This document shows, piece by piece, positions 43,301 through 54,812 of a stretch of DNA of 64,000 nucleotides. Origin of the DNA: Tigriopus japonicus (lineage: Eukaryota > Arthropoda > Copepoda > Harpacticoida > Harpacticidae); the NCBI GenBank assembly GCA_010645155.1, contig JAAGOF010000070.1, positions 1,281,928 to 1,345,927 on the forward strand, read 5' to 3'. Position 1 is the first letter of the stretch, and every line of letters starts with the position of its first letter. Under the pieces are notes generated by a model. That model saw only the letters and a program-made list of their open reading frames with translations, ran no database searches and had not been told where the DNA came from. Made by a program: the position numbers and the translations under genes.

Positions 43301-46300
43301 GTGCTACCTTAACTTATAGTTCGGCCGGAAGCTTCATTTTTTATGGTTTTAATCACATCATCACCAAAGTTATTGCAATCGCCAATTACAGTGCGTTCAA
43401 GCAAATCGTAGACAATTGATCTTTTCATAAACTCTGTCGACTGCTGCCTGATCCATTAGGAGTACAAGGAAAACATCAAAATGACATTTGTACAGTATTA
43501 CATGAGCTTTCAGAAAATGTTAATCTCATACACCAAGACCCTCTGGTTGACGAGGTAGATCTTGCCGAAGTCAGTCTTGTTTTTGATGGTGTTCAACATG
43601 TTCAAGATGTAGATCTCGGCCAAAAAGTACTCGATATCAGACTTCTTTTGATATATTCTAAAGGACACCTTTGGTTATCTATTGCCCCAAGTATTACTCT
43701 TTTATCCCCATGTCCGTGGTCACTAGGTACAAGAAGGGAAGAATTTCAGAAATTTCCGATCCGCTAACTTAATTTCGAATTTCCCGCTATAATTTAAGAA
43801 ATCAGCAGCCCCTTTTTTTTGATTGGATCGTGTAGACCAATCAAAAAGCAGTATTGTCTTGTTTTAAAGTTTTGTTGTCTTTCGTCGCGGTCAAAAGTTA
43901 TGGAAGCCAAAAGACAGAGAGTTGCGGCCCTTTTGGGCGCTGATGTGCCCATCCCCACCATCACCGACAAGGAGAACTGCTCCCGCACCGTCGTGAAGCC
44001 GTGGCTGGACGCCACTTACCCCGACGGCAACTATGTTTGGCAACAGGACTCCGCCCCTGCCCACAAGTCCAACAAGACGCAGAACTGGTGCAAGGTCAAC
44101 CTGGCGTCCTTCTGGCCCTGGTCAATGTGGCCGCCCTCCTCCCTAGACTGCTCTCCGTTAGACTATGGCATCTAGGGCAATGTGGAGAGAAAGGCGTGTC
44201 GCACGCCCCACCCAAGTATCGACGCCCTCAAGTCCTCCGTCAACGACGTGTGGGCCGACATGTCCGAGGACTTCGTCGCCAAGGTCTGCTCCAGCTTCAG
44301 GCCCAGAATCACGGCCATGATCGAGGCCGGCGGCGACCATTTTGAAATTTAATGCTGTGAAATATCGTGTACAAATGTCATTAAAAGTGTTTTGTCGTAC
44401 TCCTTATTGTTCTGGCTGCAGTCGCACATGTTTGTTCAGTAACTAACTGTCTACGATTTGCTTGAATGCACTGTACCTATATGTTTAATGAGTTTGATTC
44501 TTGTAATACCGTTAAGCTCGCCTAGGTCGGCAAATTCAAGAACCAGAGAAGTTGATAGTTGATAGAACAACGGGGCTAGCAATATAATGATTTCTCGTAC
44601 CAACTAATCAATTTCCTTCTTCCGCAAAGGGGCTTGATTTTGTTATGTAGGCTACAAATTTGAAATTACAAATCAATCAAACTTTAGAGCCTTCTCAAAG
44701 CTCACTACACCAGAGTGATCGTAATTGCATTGTTTACAGTCGTTTTATTGCTTTTTCCATGCGAAAAAACTTGGGATCAAATTTCATTTTGAGTGACACA
44801 TTCACTTATAATGACCCTTATTAACGGCTAGTTTCAATTTGACCTTTAAGTAAAAACCATTATACTCACGTGATCTGCTTCTCTAGAAAATCCACTCCAA
44901 TAGTTTTTTTGTATTTCTTTGTGAAGGTTCCTTTGCAATAACGTTGAATCATACTTGATTTACCCACTCCTCCATTACCAACAACGACAACCTAGAAGCG
45001 AAATGTAAATCTCTTTCTAATTTGTCCGAGGATTCTTATATCTTTTTTTAGTGCAGATTTTTATTACCGCTGCAAGGAATGGGATTCCCTTTCAAGAAAG
45101 TTAATCATCGAGGTTACTGGATAAATTCACATTTATATATTTGGTCTATCAAATTTGTGCATTCCTCTGTAATGTTCCTGGTAAAACATCTTTGGATGTG
45201 CTCGACCTTTTGCAAACCTGCCGAACTCATTAGAGCCCAAATGGGTAAGTTGTATTAAAGATGAGGCTGAACAATCGATTGGTACAGAGTGTAACACTAT
45301 CTCTGGACTTGAAAGTGCGATAGATCCAGCCACACGTAAACTGGATAAGCTCATCAAACTTTCCATCATCTTGGACGACAACTCCTAAATCCTTCATGGA
45401 CGATATCCGCTCAATTTCACAACATCCGTTGTCTTTGTGTGGAACATCTAATTTTGAAGCCACATACGTCATTGTGCAGAATGTTATCCCGTTTAAAGAA
45501 AGCCATGTTACTCTTTGCAACCCAAGTGTAGACTTTCTTCAAGTCATCGACCAGCCTTCTTGAACCCTGACCCTGACTTCCACAAACTAATTTTGTGTCA
45601 TCAATAGGGACGGGCGAAAAAGCGCAAAAGAATTTTTGGTAACATTAACTAATTTGTCTTCCTTTTTTTACTTGTTGCCTTTATTTAGCTTTTTTTCGCG
45701 AATTTGGCCTCAAAGATTCAACTTGCTGAGAAAATGCTATTTATTATTAAAAAATGTCAACTTTTGAAAGATTTTTTTTTCAGATTTAAACATCACAAGA
45801 TGTCATGCCATATGTACAAATAAAAGAAGAATGGTGGAAATCTCAATGAAAAATGTCCTTCTCATTTTTTAAGAGCACAATTTTATCAAAATATAAAAAT
45901 GTTTTGCGTAAACAACTTTTTTTGTTTTTCCATTCTTTCTAGTTAAGTTTTTCGATAAAAAATAATTGAGGTTATCTTAATATCGAAAAAATTTTATGTC
46001 CAGATTTTTTGTGTACACAAATCGAGGAGATGGATATCTTCTTACCAGTTTGCTTACCTTTCTTAAAAGCCTTCCTGAAAACATTAAAATAACTTTCATT
46101 TTGGCCTACGAAAGTTATTTTATGAAACTGAAAGTGAAAACAAATCTTCTCCAAAGGCAGATCTTTCAGACCCAAAACGCAAAGTTTTTACTAAAAACAA
46201 GAATTTGATTTTCAACAATTTCTGAATTTGATAATTTTTTAATGAAAAAACAAGCACTTTGAATGTTTTTATGGTTTTTATAAAACTTAATTTTGATTTA

Positions 46301-49300
46301 TTCAGACAATGATGTTTTAATTTAGTCCAAATCATCCTCAACTGTGCGTTCTTTTTGCATTTTTGATGCATTTTTTGGCGTTTTTATTTACATTATTTGT
46401 GCAGCCTTAGTGATCATATTCTTTCATTAATCTTTTTCTCCTGTTTCTTTATATTTTCTTCCATATTTGATTTGTTCTCGTATATTTCATTTCATAGCTG
46501 AGACAGCCAGGACAAGCTTCAGGTTGAAGAGCTGGGTTGATTGACCCTTGTTTGCTGTTTCTCCTTAGCTTGGTGGGCTAGCTTTTAATCTTGGTGCATG
46601 TTGGAGAACCCAAGTTTATTCTTCCTTGTTTGATTTTCATTTTTTAGGACTCGGCTTTATTTCATTCAGTATTTATTTGCAATATACATTATAATTATAA
46701 TGTAATTATAATATAATNNNNNNNNNNNNNNNNNNNNNNNNNNNNNNNNNNNNNNNNNNNNNNNNNNNNNNNNNNNNNNNNNNNNNNNNNNNNNNNNNNN
46801 NNNNNNNNNNNNNNNNNNNNNNNNNNNNNNNNNNNNNNNNNNNNNNNNNNNNNNNNNNNNNNNNNNNNNNNNNNNNNNNNNNNNNNNNNNNNNNNNNNNN
46901 NNNNNNNNNNNNNNNNNNNNNNNNNNNNNNNNNNNNNNNNNNNNNNNNNNNNNNNNNNNNNNNNNNNNNNNNNNNNNNNNNNNNNNNNNNNNNNNNNNNN
47001 NNNNNNNNNNNNNNNNNNNNNNCACTTTTTCTTCTTGCATTCTTTGACATATTGGTCTATGTATTCAGCTTTTTCTGCATTTTTGATGGCCTCATCATTT
47101 CGAATGGTCACAAAGTTTGTTATCTATAAACCATTGTGTTACCAACGCTAATTCACAGTTGACTTCTGCTTCAAGTTGCTTAAAATTCTTACCATGATGC
47201 TGTAACGTTGTGTCATCACTGTAGGGACGGACAAATAGTGTGAAAAGATTTTTGGTAGCATAAACCCATTTTTCTGCCTTTTTGCACTTTTCACCTTTAT
47301 TTGCACTTTATATTTACGAGTTTGGCCAAAATTGACAAATTGTAAAAGTAAATTTAGGTTTTGAGAATCTAGTGATTTTTGAAAGAATGGGATGAAAAAG
47401 TGAAATTGGGCGACCGCTGTTTTTCCCGTTGCGAGGGGCCTACTTCACCGTTTTAAGAGACTTCTATTGTAGTAATGCTTTTTTAGAAATGCAATTACAT
47501 GATTTTAGCGACAGTCCATTCCAAAAGGGACGTAGAGTTCTGTTAGGGGAGACATCCATCTACATGACAAAGAGGGCTTTGTCCAGATTAATTTTCAAAT
47601 TGTTGAGAATTTTGCAGGCAAAGTATGACTTCTCTTTTTTCCATCTTGTCTTGGTTCATTCTGGCTGGATTAATACTCTGAAACAGACAGCAGCGCAGAA
47701 GTCATCTTTCTGGATGTAGCTTTGGTTTGATTTTGTCCTCCTGTTCTTTTCAAGTCGAACATAGTCAACTCACTCCCTATTTAGGTGGCCTGAGGTTTGT
47801 CTCCTTATAGAATTGGCTTTTGTTGAATGGAGATGTTGGTTTTGGGACTGATCCCGAATATAACAGCAATTATAATTATACAAGATTTCGGGAGCAATAA
47901 CAGGGTCAATATATGGTGAAATATCTTGACGGGTTTTCCTCAGGACGAAAATCAAGCGGTTCAAAACAAGTACGCTTTCAGTGTTGCCCACCAGATAGAT
48001 TGCAAATGTTCTTGGGGTGGCCCATGACATGAATATACTAAATATTATGACCTTGTTAGAACTCAGCCCAGGTACCATGCTTGATAAAATGTTCCATATC
48101 TTTGAATCGTGTTATGCAAGTTTCTTTTCCTTAAATTAAAAAAGAAAGTAAGGTTAGTTGACAAAGCTATGCGAGGACTTTGACGTTTAATCATTTAATT
48201 TTGGCAATCCTTCTATTATTACAAAAGTTGATCTCACTTTCTTCCATGGTTGATCTCGATCGAGGAATTAAAATCATTGCCTTGCCCTAAAATCAATTTT
48301 TGGTCCCAGGATCCCAGCTGGTTAGTGAATGGATCAAGATTGAGATTAGCGGGTTTTTGGTGAAAGCAAGTAACTAAGGCTCGGGTCATTATCCCCTGTT
48401 CTCGAGGCGTTTCTTTCCTAATAGTTCTAGTGACTCAACTAGATGCAACTACTATGCATGCAAGCAGAATTGTAGATCCAAAAAACAAACTGACTGATTC
48501 ATAAGACATATTTCATTGCACTGGGCTTGATCAGCGCCATCAATGTCGTGTTTGCGTCCATACTGTTGATACCAACATTGGTATCCCTACGGTTTGGAAA
48601 ATTAAACAATTCCGGGAGATTGTTGGCTGAGCCTCCGTTGAAATTTCCTTCTCTCCAAGTTTACAATACCCACCCATACCCAGTGGACCTTATAAAGAAT
48701 ACCAGAAGCCTTCCAGAATATGTTTTTTTTTGGATTGTTGGTGCTAGGGTCAGAGGGTTAAGCCCTTGCCCGGCCAGCAAAGCCAGCCATATCACCGCCC
48801 AAATTGTTTCGATTGGCAATCTCATGTCCGGTATCAGAGTGGTTTTCCGTCTGTGGGTGTGAATTAGCGTCTAAAAGTTTCCTTGAGAAAGGTCTGGGAG
48901 GAAAATCGAACCTGGGACCTCTTTCATTGTAGGAAAGTGCGCTAACCAGGATGCCACGTCTGTTTCCGATAATGGATATGTATTGCTACCCATTGTTCAA
49001 AATTAATACCACAAATATTCAGATAACACCACAAAAAGGGAAAACCTGTCTAACATCTTACTTAAATACTATTTATGCACCTGCAAAGGAAGGGAGTAAC
49101 GGCCAAAATCCGGCGGAGGGAGTTTCATTTTATTGGCGACCCGAGGGCGTCAGCCCGAGGGGCGTCAATTAAAATGAAACGAGTGATGTCGGATCTTGGC
49201 TATTACTCCCTTCATTTGTGGGTGCATATGGTATTTTGTTGACCAACTTATCCTTTTTGGGACTTCCGTTACAATTTTTCAACCCTGAAAATCAGTTCAA

Positions 49301-52300
49301 CCACGGACTTTCGTACTATCCAACTAGCATACTTTGATTACTCAATACCGGTATTAAGAGCAAGCTACGTTCACCTCAAGTACATCAGTCGGTGTGTTGG
49401 CTACTCAGTGCCATGGTATAAAAGCCTACCACGACTTCTTCAGTGGATCAATTCCCGTCAATGAGACGGGGGATTCAGACGTGCAAGTAATTGTGCGTCT
49501 GAGATGTATTTGTATCATAGGGCAATAAAGTGATTGATAGGGTATTAAAATGATGTGTAGGGTAATAAAGTAAGTTGTAGGTGAATAATATTTTGGACCT
49601 GACCTCTTTGGGCTTGGAGGAAGTCTCATAAAAGGAGAAGGCGGTCAATAAAATTGTTATACTTAACTCGATATTTTCCTTTTTGAAATACTGTATCTAT
49701 CTATAAGATATCTACAAATCAATGGAGCTCTTAAAGTGTACAGAGCCAGGCAAAAGTATTGGCACAAAGCTATGAATGTGTATGGCGTCATTGAAACTAA
49801 AAGGTCCGCCATGAAAAGATCCAAGAGGAACACCGTAAATAGCTCAAAACTGAATAGCTGAATTGTACTTGGCTCTCTATGACTCAATGAGAAATGTAAC
49901 AAGAGCTCAACATGCTTTATTTCTTTCGAAATCAAGCCCACAGCAGTTCACTTATACTTAAAATACTAATATTTCTATGATTCTATTATGATTTTACCCT
50001 GATAAGTTTTTTTCCTTCTTCTTTTAAGTTAAAATTCATTTTTTACGAATAAAATTATTATTACGAATAAAATAAATGTACAAATATATAATTGCGTTTT
50101 CTTCAGGGCAAACGTATATGATTTGGAACAAACAAGAGGAATAACATGTCAATGTCATTATCTGTGAAGATGAACAAAGGATAATGAAGTGAATTTAACT
50201 AGTATGTTTAAAATTGTAATCAGTGACACTGACAAGTGTACAAAAGGCACAGATGGTATGAGATTTCCGTCATTTCATATACTAACTAAGTCAAGTCAAA
50301 TTTGGCATGAAGGCTCTCATGCTCTTATTCAATGTTACGCTTCATGTTACTTCTTCTGGATTTGACAAACAGGGCCAAATGATCCATATGGAGATGAACT
50401 GTTGTGGTCAAGGACATGTATTCCTCTCTCGCTCTCTTCAGAAGGCAAAAATCTTGAACTCACTCCTTAAGAGTGGGTGTGTCAATAGTTGTACTTTTTT
50501 GAAAACAGAGTTAAGATGACAAAGACATCATCAAAATGTCTGCCTGTTAATTCTACCCTATATAATTCAATATATAAAAAATATATATATTTTTTCTTTT
50601 TCCGTCTCCTTCAGTTTACTAACACACAAAATCTTTTGCATCCATGGAGTATTAATCTTATGGAAGTCTTTCAAGGAATTGGCACAAGATGATCGCATGT
50701 AGAAGAGATAGGGTCAAAGAAACAAGGTAAAGCATGCTAAGGTTGAGAGCAGACCCCTGGGTTTGATCTATCATGGCGTTTTTCAGCTGGCTGGTTGGAC
50801 ATTCTAGTCCGCTTGCACTTATTTCAATTTGGGAGACAATCGACAGCTTAACGTGAATGATATGTGGATTATTTGGAATAAATGTTAATGAATTGATGTT
50901 AATCTAAGTGAACACATTTGGATTAACCACGCGAGGATTGTAGTAATGTTATCCCTCTTTCCAAAAATTCGCACACGTTATGTTGGAGAATGCTATTGAA
51001 GGTCATGTGGCAAAGGCTTGCATGCAAAGAGTAACGAAGAGGAGGCACAATTGGAGGGGAATCAATATGATGACCAAAATGACCTTGACAATCGGCAATA
51101 ATCTACTTAAAGAAGCCCATGGTAAATTGCTGGATGTTGACACGTTTCATGGCAAACTTGTGCTTATACAGGATTGCCAAAATGACATCAACGATGTCAA
51201 TAAATCGCAGAACCTAGATGTTTTTTGACTCGATAGCTAGTAAGACAAAAGTTCTAATTTTAAAAAGGGAACTATAATTACAAGAGTAAGCATGTGAGAT
51301 TCAGTGACCCCACTTAGGGAAAAGTGCCGCCAGATAATTTGAGAAGAAAACTGAAAAAATACAAGAAAAATTGCAACATTTTCATTTGCTGAATTTTCAA
51401 TAGAATATTAAACCTGCAAGTTGCATACATGTACTGGAAATGAACATGCAAATTCTAGTAACTTCTTCTACTTCCGCTCTTATTCTTGGGCTTTCATTGT
51501 TTCTTTTCAATTGATGAGGTGATACAGATCCTAAGAGGGTGGAACCAATTGATTTCGTGAAAATGCTCTTGTAATTACAACGTTTTAGTTTTATCTAGAG
51601 CTTTACTCAAGTTACCCTTAACTGGCGGGGGAATTTAAGATCTGCAAGCAGGAAGTTGCTTACAGTCAATTCGTTACCCAGCTCGTGGGCAACACTGATA
51701 GTGTACTTGTTTTGAACCGCTTGATTTTCGTCCTGAGGAAAACCCGCCAAGAAAGTTTAAAAGAAACCCCCAAAATGAGCCGTAAGCCTACATTTCGTCA
51801 CTGTCAAATATTGACCCAGTTATTGCTCCAACGAACCCACAAAACCGAAATCTTGTATAATTTTGTTTATTTCTCATGGAACCATCTTTTGGCTTTCGGG
51901 TAGCCGTGTAGAACCAAACACCGACAACGTTCCAAAACATTTCGAGAAAAAATGCCCCAGCATCAGAAACTTCAATTATTGGATAGATTCTTCACCTCTA
52001 TATCAGAATGACCCAATGGAAGTGAACAAAATGATATGTCATGGACAGAATCAAGGCTCAATGTGACCTATCCCACGCAATATTGTTGATGAGTAAATCC
52101 CACATATTTGGAGCTTTTTTGATGTTAAGCTAGCAAATTTTCCTTTTAACATCAATCTTCTTTGGACTATAAAATGATTCATCCGATTTCAAGTGGCCTA
52201 AATGGTTTATGGAGTCCTTAAAATCATCACTGCTAAGTGTTGTTGAAGCGTCAAAAGTGATCTAATGTCCGCAAAATTGCTGCCTTGTTGTCATTGGTTG

Positions 52301-54812
52301 AGCGGGCTCAATTTTAAACCAATCCTTGACTATGTTTAGATTAGTGACCTCACTGAGTCGTTGCTAATGATTATCATTTTTGTCAAATAATATTTTTTTA
52401 GTATTTCGGGTTCAGGCAACAATGAGACCATCTTAGGAGTAGGTAAAAAGAAAAATTCAGAAAATTGTTTTTAAGCAAGTTTTAAGTGACATTATATCAG
52501 TTTTTGGCCCGTGACCTAATCAACCGACCTCGACTTCATACGCGGGATTGTCTTCTCACTCCAAAACTTAAAAATGACTTCGCAGCTCAATTAAACGCCG
52601 TGTAGCCTGTTCAGTGCAATGTACTACCGTTTGTGCAAGGTTGCTGTGGTTGTTTTGAAATATTGCGATTACAGAGAGTGAACTTGTTTGGGCACAAGTG
52701 ATCAATAAACAAAAGGCAGCAGGGGCCTGAAAATTGTCCGACAAATAGTTAGCCGGGTCTAAAGAAGCTCATGAGAAAGAAGCGTCGACACAGTCAATTT
52801 GTTTGGCTTTTTCGAAGCTTCAAATGTTTGCCGTTGTTGTCGCAACCGTCAATCAGGAAGTTCAAGTTAAAACAAAAGTCGATTTTGTAATCAATTTACA
52901 TAGATCATGCCAGTAAAAATTGATCCAGTCATTGGATATGAATTCAGGCCCTTCCGTGGATATTTTTCGGTCAAAGGCTCCTACTTGCTATATTTTTTTC
53001 TCTTCTCCTTCCTGGTTTGTTCGGATTTTGAAAGGCTTTGTGATAAAGCAAGGATGACTCAACGAAGGATATATTACAGAATACCACTTAAGGCCTAGTC
53101 ACTACAATGAAAATTCAACGGAACATTTACTGTTTTGAAATAACCTCTCATTTTAGTACAATGACAGGCCTTAAGCTGTATTTCTGTAATTCGTCCTGAG
53201 AAATTAAGATATCCTTGGATAAAGCCACTGTCGCTAGTGTTCTGACGACGTTTCTTTTACATGAGCTTCTGGGTCGGGTCTGGTTAAATAAAGCCACTCT
53301 GGAATTCTATGATTCGAACGAATTTGTTAGTGTGACCAAGTTCTGCCCAAAAATAATAAAAAATATTACAAACTTTCTTTAAGGATATATCTGTGTTTTC
53401 AACAGAGGAACAACTCAAGAGGCCACAAATTTAAAAACATACTTCTAAGACTCTTGTCCAAATTTAATTGTGATATCCATTAAAATGTCAAAATCAAAAT
53501 TAAGTCTAAATTTAGAGGAAATCTTTGTAATTTAGAAACACCTTCTGGGATACAATGGAATTAATTTAAAAGAGTGCGACATTTTCAAAAAGACAAACAG
53601 AAGAAGTAAAATAACATATTGCTATGACTACTTTCCTCAACTTTTTGATGTTTCCGAGTTACTTTGGTATCTTAACCGTTTTCCTACTTGTTCAATAAAA
53701 GAAGCTGGTTAAAGAGTGGACTGTTCTTTGCCATTTTCATCAACTAATTACATAAATCAGCTCTTGTTTCTCATAGCTAAATGAACATGTTTTCGGACTT
53801 CTTTGCTCATGGCCTTCTAAATACGAAGAACGGTCCGGGCACCAACGATGGTTTAGCAATGCCAAGAAGCACTGAATTTCCTAGAGTGGGGTAGCAATGA
53901 AAATTATAATTTACAGTGGGATCAAATCAACCACGATCTTCTGCAAATGAAACAAGGCTTGCATTGGGTAAACTATGTATTTCGATTTCAGCTCAATTGG
54001 ATGACGGATGGAAATGTTCTGACTTCTCAAACTGAAGTACTGAGGAGGGTCTTCGACCTTTGAGAAACTTCGTCTTCGCAAAGTCAAAAGTCGCAATGTC
54101 ATTCATTTTCTTGACATTTGATGTCAAACTAAGATGTCTGCCGTTTTTATTGCTTTTCTTATTTGTTTTAATTGATGAAATCAACTGAAAGAACAGTTTC
54201 GAATCGAGTTAGCGAACCCCAACACAATCAAACCCAAGCAATCGATCCATCTGGGCCAGACAGCCTCCCTCATCCATGACGGCTGAGCCCTCGTGGAGGG
54301 GAGATGAGGAGGGCGAGTGACGGCATGTTTCAGATCGACACTCATTCGCCACAATTCAGCAGCAGGGCTAAGTTGAAGTTGAAAAAAAAAACAAAATACC
54401 TGCTGCTCTAACAGTACTTCGGAATTTCTTTCAAGACAGACAAGAAGAACATAATTAGGTACGTCCTAGAGGAGAGCCGCAAGTGATTCGCCAGACGGAG
54501 TTTAGCTTTGAATCAGTTACAATTAACTGGAAAAGAAGTGTTTGCTTTGCAGTGGTGAGGTGTCTTTAGCAGAAGCCAATCGCCACATTGAGAAATTTGT
54601 TTGAAATTTGCACGAACCAACTGAACAAGTTTATTTTATCACCGAATTACTATATCCCTTTTAAATTCCACTTTTGTCAAGCCGGAGGTACACCGACTAG
54701 TCTTGTAAGGATAAAACGGACATTGATGGCCAAAAGTAATTTTATGCTCATCCTTTGCTCTTACCTTGATGGCAATTTCGTAATCCTCTTCTTCCCATTC
54801 ATCGATAAACAT
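39752..54812 (-). CDS. Rab23: Rab23 small GTPase, four exons
   Basis: Exons on the minus strand are 54812-54765, 44991-44870, 41507-41265 and 40373-39752, all GT/AG with matching phases. Together they make 1035 nt, 344 residues. G1 is GNGGVGKS (21-28), the switch I Thr is T46 in TIGVDF, G3 is WDTAGQE (68-74), G4 NKMD (126-129) and G5 ISVKD (155-159). DAITKAYYRGAQACV and SVKDNLNVNKVF mark Rab23 rather than other Rabs. Known role: vesicle and ciliary trafficking, and negative regulation of Hedgehog signalling in vertebrates. The tail is about 100 residues longer than the usual 237, and ends CAII, a CaaX box. Introns are 9.8, 3.4 and 0.9 kb. Confidence 0.92.
40374..41264. other. Rab23 intron 3
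   Basis: AT-rich, A-tract-rich sequence with no repeat ends or frames of note. Confidence 0.5.
41265..41507 (-). CDS. Rab23: Rab23 exon 3 (G3, G4)
   Basis: Acceptor TTTTTTTCAG, donor GACAA|GTACGT. Codes LRLMLWDTAGQEEF, YYRGAQACVIAFSTTD and VLVQNKMDLL. Reading past this donor gives only a short intronic extension. Confidence 0.92.
42170..42651 (+). pseudogene. THAP-domain protein with one-base frameshift
   Basis: THAP domains are C2CH zinc-binding DNA-binding modules. The ATG at 42170 (ACCATGG context) starts MGHFCVVVGCPLQAG and NEKVCFF. At the 7-T run 42241-42247 the frame changes to one with VPKKSKDRREQSISAVNR, KWAPNTHSRICSRHF and DFKPTIFPT. Together these give C-x4-C, the invariant Trp, CxxH and a terminal hydrophobic motif. 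A C-terminal coiled coil (NSLIAKTRQLETEKDFLLE) follows, stop at 42649-42651. One more T would restore a product of about 160 residues. It lies antisense within Rab23 intron 2. It could be a real gene with a sequencing error, or a remnant of a P-like element. Confidence 0.7.
42652..43388. other. Rab23 intron 2, between THAP frame and mariner
   Basis: AT-rich, no recognised feature. Confidence 0.4.
43500..43670 (-). other. Coding-like frame inside the mariner, unknown
   Basis: A minus-strand frame of about 56 codons contains KKSDIEYFLAEIYILNML, KNKTDFGKIYLVNQ and EINIF, with C/G at many third positions, unlike the local AT-rich sequence. I do not recognise it. Confidence 0.3.
43900..44352 (+). 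pseudogene. Mariner-family DD37D transposase, deleted and stopped
   Basis: From the ATG at 43900 a short N-terminal piece (MEAKRQRVAALLGADVP) jumps to the C-terminal catalytic part: NYVWQQDSAPAHKS (second Asp), MWPPSSLDCSPLDY (third Asp, 37 residues later) and a tail with AMIEAGGDHFE. The helix-turn-helix core and first Asp are missing. A TAG follows LDYGI where Trp is usual. It is GC-rich compared with its surroundings. DD37D spacing is that of maT-type elements. Confidence 0.8.
44870..44991 (-). CDS. Rab23: Rab23 exon 2 (P-loop)
   Basis: Codes VVVVGNGGVGKSSM, RYCKGTFTKKYKKT and GVDFLEKQI. Acceptor TTCTAG, donor ATCAC|GTGAGT, phase 2. Confidence 0.9.
45058..45100 (-). repeat. SINE family 2 tail fragment
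   Basis: CCGCTGCAAGGAATGGGATT matches the reverse complement of about 35410-35440. Confidence 0.45.
45160..45605 (-). pseudogene. Non-LTR A, RT fragment in Rab23 intron 1
   Basis: Minus-strand frames carry DDTKLVCGSQ, SSMKDLGVVVQDDGKFDE and CGWIYRTFKSRDSV, matching the copies at 0.8-1.1 kb and 21.2-21.6 kb. A small deletion precedes CGWIYR. It is closest to the 21-kb copy in wording. Confidence 0.8.
45603..45745. repeat. Dispersed AT-rich repeat, copy 1
   Basis: TAGGGACGGGCGAAAAAG, TTTTTGGTAACAT and CGAATTTGGCC match 47218-47350 in the same orientation. Confidence 0.5.
46718..47022. other. Assembly gap
   Basis: 305 N, inside Rab23 intron 1. The left edge is an alternating A/T tract (ATAATTATAATGTAATTATA), which probably caused the break. 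Long 'frames' through it are artefacts. Confidence 0.99.
47023..47111 (-). other. Coding-like stretch abutting the gap, unknown
   Basis: A minus-strand frame reads TIRNDEAIKNAEKAEYIDQY and VKECKKK before entering the gap. Charged, helix-like composition. It could be an exon or an element frame cut by the gap. Confidence 0.3.
47218..47350. repeat. Dispersed AT-rich repeat, copy 2
   Basis: See the copy at 45603-45745. Both share TAGGGACGG near the start and a TTTGGCC word near the end. Confidence 0.5.
47838..48005 (-). repeat. Inverted intronic repeat pair with coding-like frame, copy 1
   Basis: A minus-strand frame with GNTESVLVLNRLIFVLRKTRQ, PVIAPEILYN matches the plus-strand frame at 51684-51860. 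Unknown family. Confidence 0.5.
48722..48966 (-). repeat. tRNA-derived SINE, family 1, copy 2
   Basis: Same body as 24190-24440. On the minus strand it has CCTGGTTAGCGCACTTTCC and B-box GGTTCGATTTTCC, with the A tail at 48724-48733 (T run on plus). Confidence 0.8.
49075..49228. repeat. 154-bp near-perfect hairpin with GC-rich tip
   Basis: Arms of about 70 bp: ATGCACCTGCAAAGGAAGGG on the left and its near complement on the right. The tip carries CGAGGGCGTCAGCCCGAGGG. No coding. Confidence 0.8.
49229..51683. other. Rab23 intron 1, unrecognised
   Basis: AT-rich. Short frames only. No repeat ends found. Confidence 0.35.
51684..51860 (+). repeat. Inverted intronic repeat pair, copy 2
   Basis: Frame with GNTDSVLVLNRLIFVLRKTRQ and EILYNF. 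A short insertion separates the two matched halves relative to copy 1. Confidence 0.5.
51861..53862. other. Rab23 intron 1, unrecognised
   Basis: Small frames (e.g. 52907-53098) lack family signal or splice context. Confidence 0.35.
53863..54010. repeat. Foldback MITE arm fragment
   Basis: AAGAAGCACTG, CTTCTGCAAATGA and TTTCAGCTCAAT match the left arm of 15959-16407. Confidence 0.7.
54765..54812 (-). CDS. Rab23: Rab23 exon 1
   Basis: MFIDEWEEEDYEIAIK, then donor AAG|GTAAGA, phase 0. The EED and AIK parts match the usual Rab23 N-terminus. An in-frame Met 12 codons upstream (54848) is possible, but the chosen start gives the family's length before the GNG loop. Confidence 0.85.

Larger units (their letters stand above)
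43389..44473 (+). mobile_element. Mariner-like element (DD37D), internally deleted
   Basis: Inverted ends of about 27 bp (CAGTGCGTTCAAGCAAATCG; right end CAGTGCATTCAAGC reversed) are flanked by TA at 43387-43388 and 44474-44475. It is 1085 bp. The right half has a truncated transposase; the left half has a minus-strand frame of other origin (about 43500-43670). Confidence 0.85.

Noticed and set aside
46666..47111. Three long minus-strand frames of 114-138 codons
   Set aside because: They are mostly runs of N across the assembly gap.
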